From: Montifringilla adamsi
Lineage: Eukaryota; Chordata; Aves; Passeriformes; Passeridae
Assembly: GCA_017590115.1 (NCBI GenBank)
Contig: JAGGNK010009114.1
Location: 15,775,433 to 15,839,432, forward strand
Length of the DNA: 64,000 nt
Direction of reading: 5' to 3'
This document shows, piece by piece, positions 60,174-64,000 of this stretch. Each line of letters starts with the position of its first letter. Position 1 is the stretch's first letter. The notes under the pieces were generated by a model. The model saw only the letters and a list, made by a program, of their open reading frames with translations, searched no databases and was not told where the DNA came from. The translations under genes were made by a program, and so were the position numbers.

Positions 60174-61715
60174 GTTTATCCTGGATAAACAAAAAGTCAG
60201 CACACAAAGACAAGGACTGAATCTAGCACAACAGCAATGGTCAAAAGATCTACAAAAGAACAGTGGGTAGTGATGAAGTTCAATTGAGTCCAGGAAGAAC
60301 ATTTGGTTTGAGCTTTTGTTACTGTCCTGGAAGGAGACAGACACTTCTGAATCTGGCATGGTGAAAAAATACGTACATTTGTATCTCATTTTAGCCCGAA
60401 GTAAGATTTCCTTTTAGCACTAGGACCCATGGAATGAGTCTCTATTGATTCTAGCAGGCTTTAGATATAAATCACAACCTGATTTTCTAGAGAAATGAGA
60501 CATATTGAAACAGTCTTCATGAATTTTTGTGCACACCTGTGTCTATTGCTCGTGTAACTCAGCAACCCACTGGCCAATTTCAAGAACATTTGATTGAGAA
60601 ATACATTCCTACAGGTTCCATGTACTGCCTAAGCAGAAAACAGGCATCACTGCTAGGAGAGATCCTCCTAGTACTTAGCCTAAATGAAGGTTGCAATGTA
60701 TTTTCATTCCTCTGTGTATATAAAAAAATCCATATAGAAACTCAACACTAAACCACAAAACCAAAGGGGAAATAGCAACATTTATTACTCCACCAGTTAC
60801 AGTGTGAAATCACAGCTTTCTCCCCTTACTGGCTGAATTCAACAAAAATCCCATGAAACCCCACCTGAATATACCATTATCTTCTTTGCAGTTTGGTAGG
60901 TCCATATAAAGTCACGGGATCATATCTTCCTGTTAAATCACCATAACTGTGGTGACACAAAAGCAAATGTGTCTCTAAGGAATGACATGTCCTTCCACTA
61001 GTAGCACGAGGCACGGCACGAGAGGTACCTACAGAAAGCTCACACTTGGAGTGAAAGACATCAAAGGTGTTCAGCTGAGAGGAAACACTTGTGTGGCTCT
61101 TTTTTGTGGCTACAAGAACTTGGCCATTGGTTTTAGAGGGATACATTTAAATCAATCTAATGGCCCATTCCAGTTTCAGGCAAAATTGCTGTCAGTTGCA
61201 GCCTCATGCCTCAATTTTCTTCTCTGCTAAACAAGAAAGATACCTTTAGAGGAGAACTGCATAGATTAATTGGCTAACCTTTCTAAATGCTAATGTTAAA
61301 AAAAAAAAGAAAACAAAACCAAAACACTTCTGGGGCTTCTGAATTCTGCTCTTGAGAGTAAAGGAAGAAGGCTCTTGATGCTGTTTTGAGTCCTACACAG
61401 ATCAAATGGGAATACATGCCTTGGCTAAACCAGTCTGAGTCTTTCTCTTGTCAAAAGGACTTGGAAAAGATTCAGGCTCAAAAGCTTTTTCATTTTTGTT
61501 CTCAATATTTTGGGCCAAGCAGATAACGAAAAAGCTTCTCTAAAGAAGGTTTTAAAGGGGTTATTTTCTTTCAGGTTATCACATCTTTCCAGCTACTCGT
61601 CAAGTCTCAGTCAGACCTACTCTTCTCCAGATCAGTCCAGGTTGGGAGAATGTAAACAATTCTAAATTGCTTTTAGGTGCTTCTTGTGAGTGGAAGAAGT
61701 ACACAACTTTTTCCC

Positions 61716-61778
61716 CAAAGTATGCTTTGGGAAATTTTCTCAAAAGTATGCTTTGCAAATTTTCTCAAAGTATGCTTG
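61716..61778. repeat. Short tandem repeat, about 25-bp unit, 2.5 copies
   Basis: AAAGTATGCTTTGGGAAATT, AAAGTATGCTTTGCAAATTT and AAAGTATGCTTG start successive units separated by TTTCTCA. Units differ by small changes only, suggesting fairly recent duplication. Confidence 0.9.
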
Positions 61779-64000
61779 TTTATCCTCTACATTTTGGGAA
61801 GTTCTTTTTATAAAAGGAAGTAAGAGACACTTAGAAGAGCTACTTTTATGCCCCTTTTAACACCAGATAGCTCATGTAATAGTATTTGGTTTACTACTTT
61901 GCTTAGGGAAGATTTTTGTTCCCTTGTTGTTTGAACACCAAGTAATGTCAAAATGCCACCTTCAGCTGACTCTCATAGACTCTTTTCTCCTGTCTCTGCG
62001 TTCATGCTTTCAAACATGAAAACAAATTTTTGACAGGCTACCTTCCAACTGCAAAGGGGATAAAATTCCTGGACTTCAGATTTACAAGCAGTGAATCTGA
62101 GCAGTAACCTTATTATTCAGAGTAAAAACCTTTCTTTTTTTTACCATAGAGTTGCATTTTCTTTTCTCCTAATTACCTATATGATTAAGTTATGCTATTG
62201 ATCTTTTCATGTATAGCCTCCTAATACCTCTGTTTTCCTGGACAGGTCAAACCAATTCCAACAAAATCTAAGCACAGGGGTTCCATCCCATCTGATTTTC
62301 TGCGAGTGCCTTGCTATGCACCTACTTTCTTCCCCAGGTCTAAAACAGGAGTCACATGAACTCAAAACATGCATAAAACTGAGAAAGTACAGCCACAAAT
62401 ATTTTTTTTAGTCTCAAAAATAACATAAATACCAATGAAAATTACTATTTCCATTTACTCTTACTACTCATGTGGCATCTTGCTGGAAGAGATTAGATGA
62501 GAGCTCTTTGACTGCTGTAATTTACATCTTCTGCTTTGCAAAATCAGAAAACATCACTCTCTGCACTGGCCCAAATTTGACAGACAAATTAGTTTAATGT
62601 CAGTAGGACAATCTGAGCCTAATGGAGCCCAAGGTATTTAAAGTAGGACAGCCAAAAGAAGCAGACAAATGGAAGTGTGATGAGAACACACTCCCTGCTG
62701 TGGCTCTAATGAGGGAGAAGACACACTTTTCTGCTCAGGCAGCAGTCCTGCTTTCTTCCTGGAATGGAGGACAGGTTGCTGTCATAGCTAATGATCCACT
62801 AATATAACAAACCATGGATTAGCTGTTTGTTTCTAATCACCATTATTTATTTCTTGTTAACAATATGCTGAGTCTTGCAAATTATAAAAAAAAAAAAAAA
62901 AGAGACTAGAGAGAGACTACTACTGCATGATTAAGGGAATGTTGGCTGAAATGGCTTGAAAGAATTCTGCTCTTCTTCCCTTCTTCAAACTGTATGTAAG
63001 AATAGTTTATACAACTGGGTCTCTCAAGCTAGAGGTATCATTACCTCATGTGTTTGGTTCTGGCACACGTGTCTTCCTCATAAAACTATCCATTTCCAAA
63101 CTTACTTGGACTGCAGAATTCCCTGAACTCAACGTTTCAGCATTACTGAGCCATGATCACTTAAAAAATCCCACAGGTTTCACAGGTTGAACAAAACCAG
63201 AAGTTCTTTGGGATCAAAAGTCCCAAACCAACAGATTGTAGAGATCAAGTAAGCATCTTGCAGCATCAGTTCACACCACTGACTTCCTCATAGAACCACC
63301 AATAATAGTGTATGCAATTAATTCCAGAATTCAGGCTCAAAATCTGTTGTCTAAATTTACATTTCATTTACATGTCCTATTTACCTTCATTAATACCCCT
63401 GGTCAAGATTCCTGTATACTGGAAAAGATAATTTCCACATCAGTAAAAGACAGTAGATCTATTTGGTTTGGAGTGCAAATATGTTTTTTATGTAAACTGT
63501 AAAAGGTCTCAAATGAAATGAAATTTGATAAAATAAAATAAAATTATAATTCCAAAATTGCTCCTCAGACTTACAAAAACAAATTCATTCAAGGAAGGGA
63601 AAAACCCTGAAACAAACACACAACAAAAAAAGCAACAGAAATATCCAGTGAGAGCAGAAATATGAAGGATATATTCAATAGAAGCAAACAGGAGTTAACC
63701 ACAGAAGCTCTCTCCTCACAAGTCCATCAGTCCTCACTTGAAGAAGTGTTTTTTTAAATTCACCTGACACATTGTGTCTAAAGCAAATACAGATAATGGT
63801 ACTCCAGTGTTCACTGGAGCCATCCCAGGAGACTCCTGCCCTTCTGGTGTCACTGCAGAATTATGTCAGGCAGCATTAGAAGCCTGCCCTCTCCTGCAGT
63901 GGGTTTCATGGAGGGAAGATGCTTTCTTTCCACTGTGTGAGAAGCTGTCCAGTGTATGGTTGAGCAAGGATTTATTCCCATGTTTTTCCCATCACTTAGC

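Noticed and set aside
60877..61230. Opposed open frames near a locally CpG-containing stretch (GGCACGGCACGAG)
   Set aside because: No product recognised, and the CpG content is only a few sites.

Overview
This is vertebrate nuclear DNA, almost certainly from a bird. It is AT-rich and intron-dominated, with no prokaryotic gene organisation. The recognisable interspersed repeats are mainly CR1 LINE fragments, the dominant avian retrotransposon, including one that ends in two copies of the octamer CR1 uses as its 3' tail. A songbird is plausible but not proven.

The only gene I can support lies on the minus strand: the 3' half of a contactin-associated protein (neurexin IV/Caspr) family gene, best matched to CNTNAP5. 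Eight coding exons can be placed to the base. In transcription order they are 42622-42466, 33760-33633, 33454-33284, 31224-31006, 25212-24973, 23658-23434, 8600-8470 and 6927-6843. All complete intron ends obey GT-AG, reading phases agree across every junction, and the 1,356 coding bases read without a stop for about 452 residues. They encode the second half of the fibrinogen-like segment, the third laminin-G domain, the second EGF-like domain and most of the fourth laminin-G domain. The signal peptide, discoidin domain, LamG1, LamG2 and EGF1 lie beyond the right edge. The end of LamG4, the transmembrane segment and the cytoplasmic tail lie beyond the left edge.

Layout: 1-6842 intron with old repeats (a cluster of ancient relics at about 3.3-4.0 kb and a CR1 at 4.9-5.25 kb); 6.8-8.6 kb two LamG4 exons around a CR1 remnant with a striking perfect hairpin; 8.6-23.4 kb large intron with two CR1 fragments; 23.4-25.2 kb LamG4 start and EGF2 exons; 31.0-33.8 kb three exons of LamG3, two of them separated by only 178 bp; 33.8-42.5 kb intron; 42.5 kb fibrinogen-like exon behind a 56-base polypyrimidine run; 42.6-64 kb intron with low-complexity tracts, small tandem repeats and one unassigned GC-richer block near 46 kb.

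I did not find a previously undescribed system. The most unusual structures are the inverted CR1 tail close to a splice donor, the run of four frame-neutral exons, and the unassigned block at 46 kb. Repeat calls and paralogue assignment rest on recognition by eye, not on a search.
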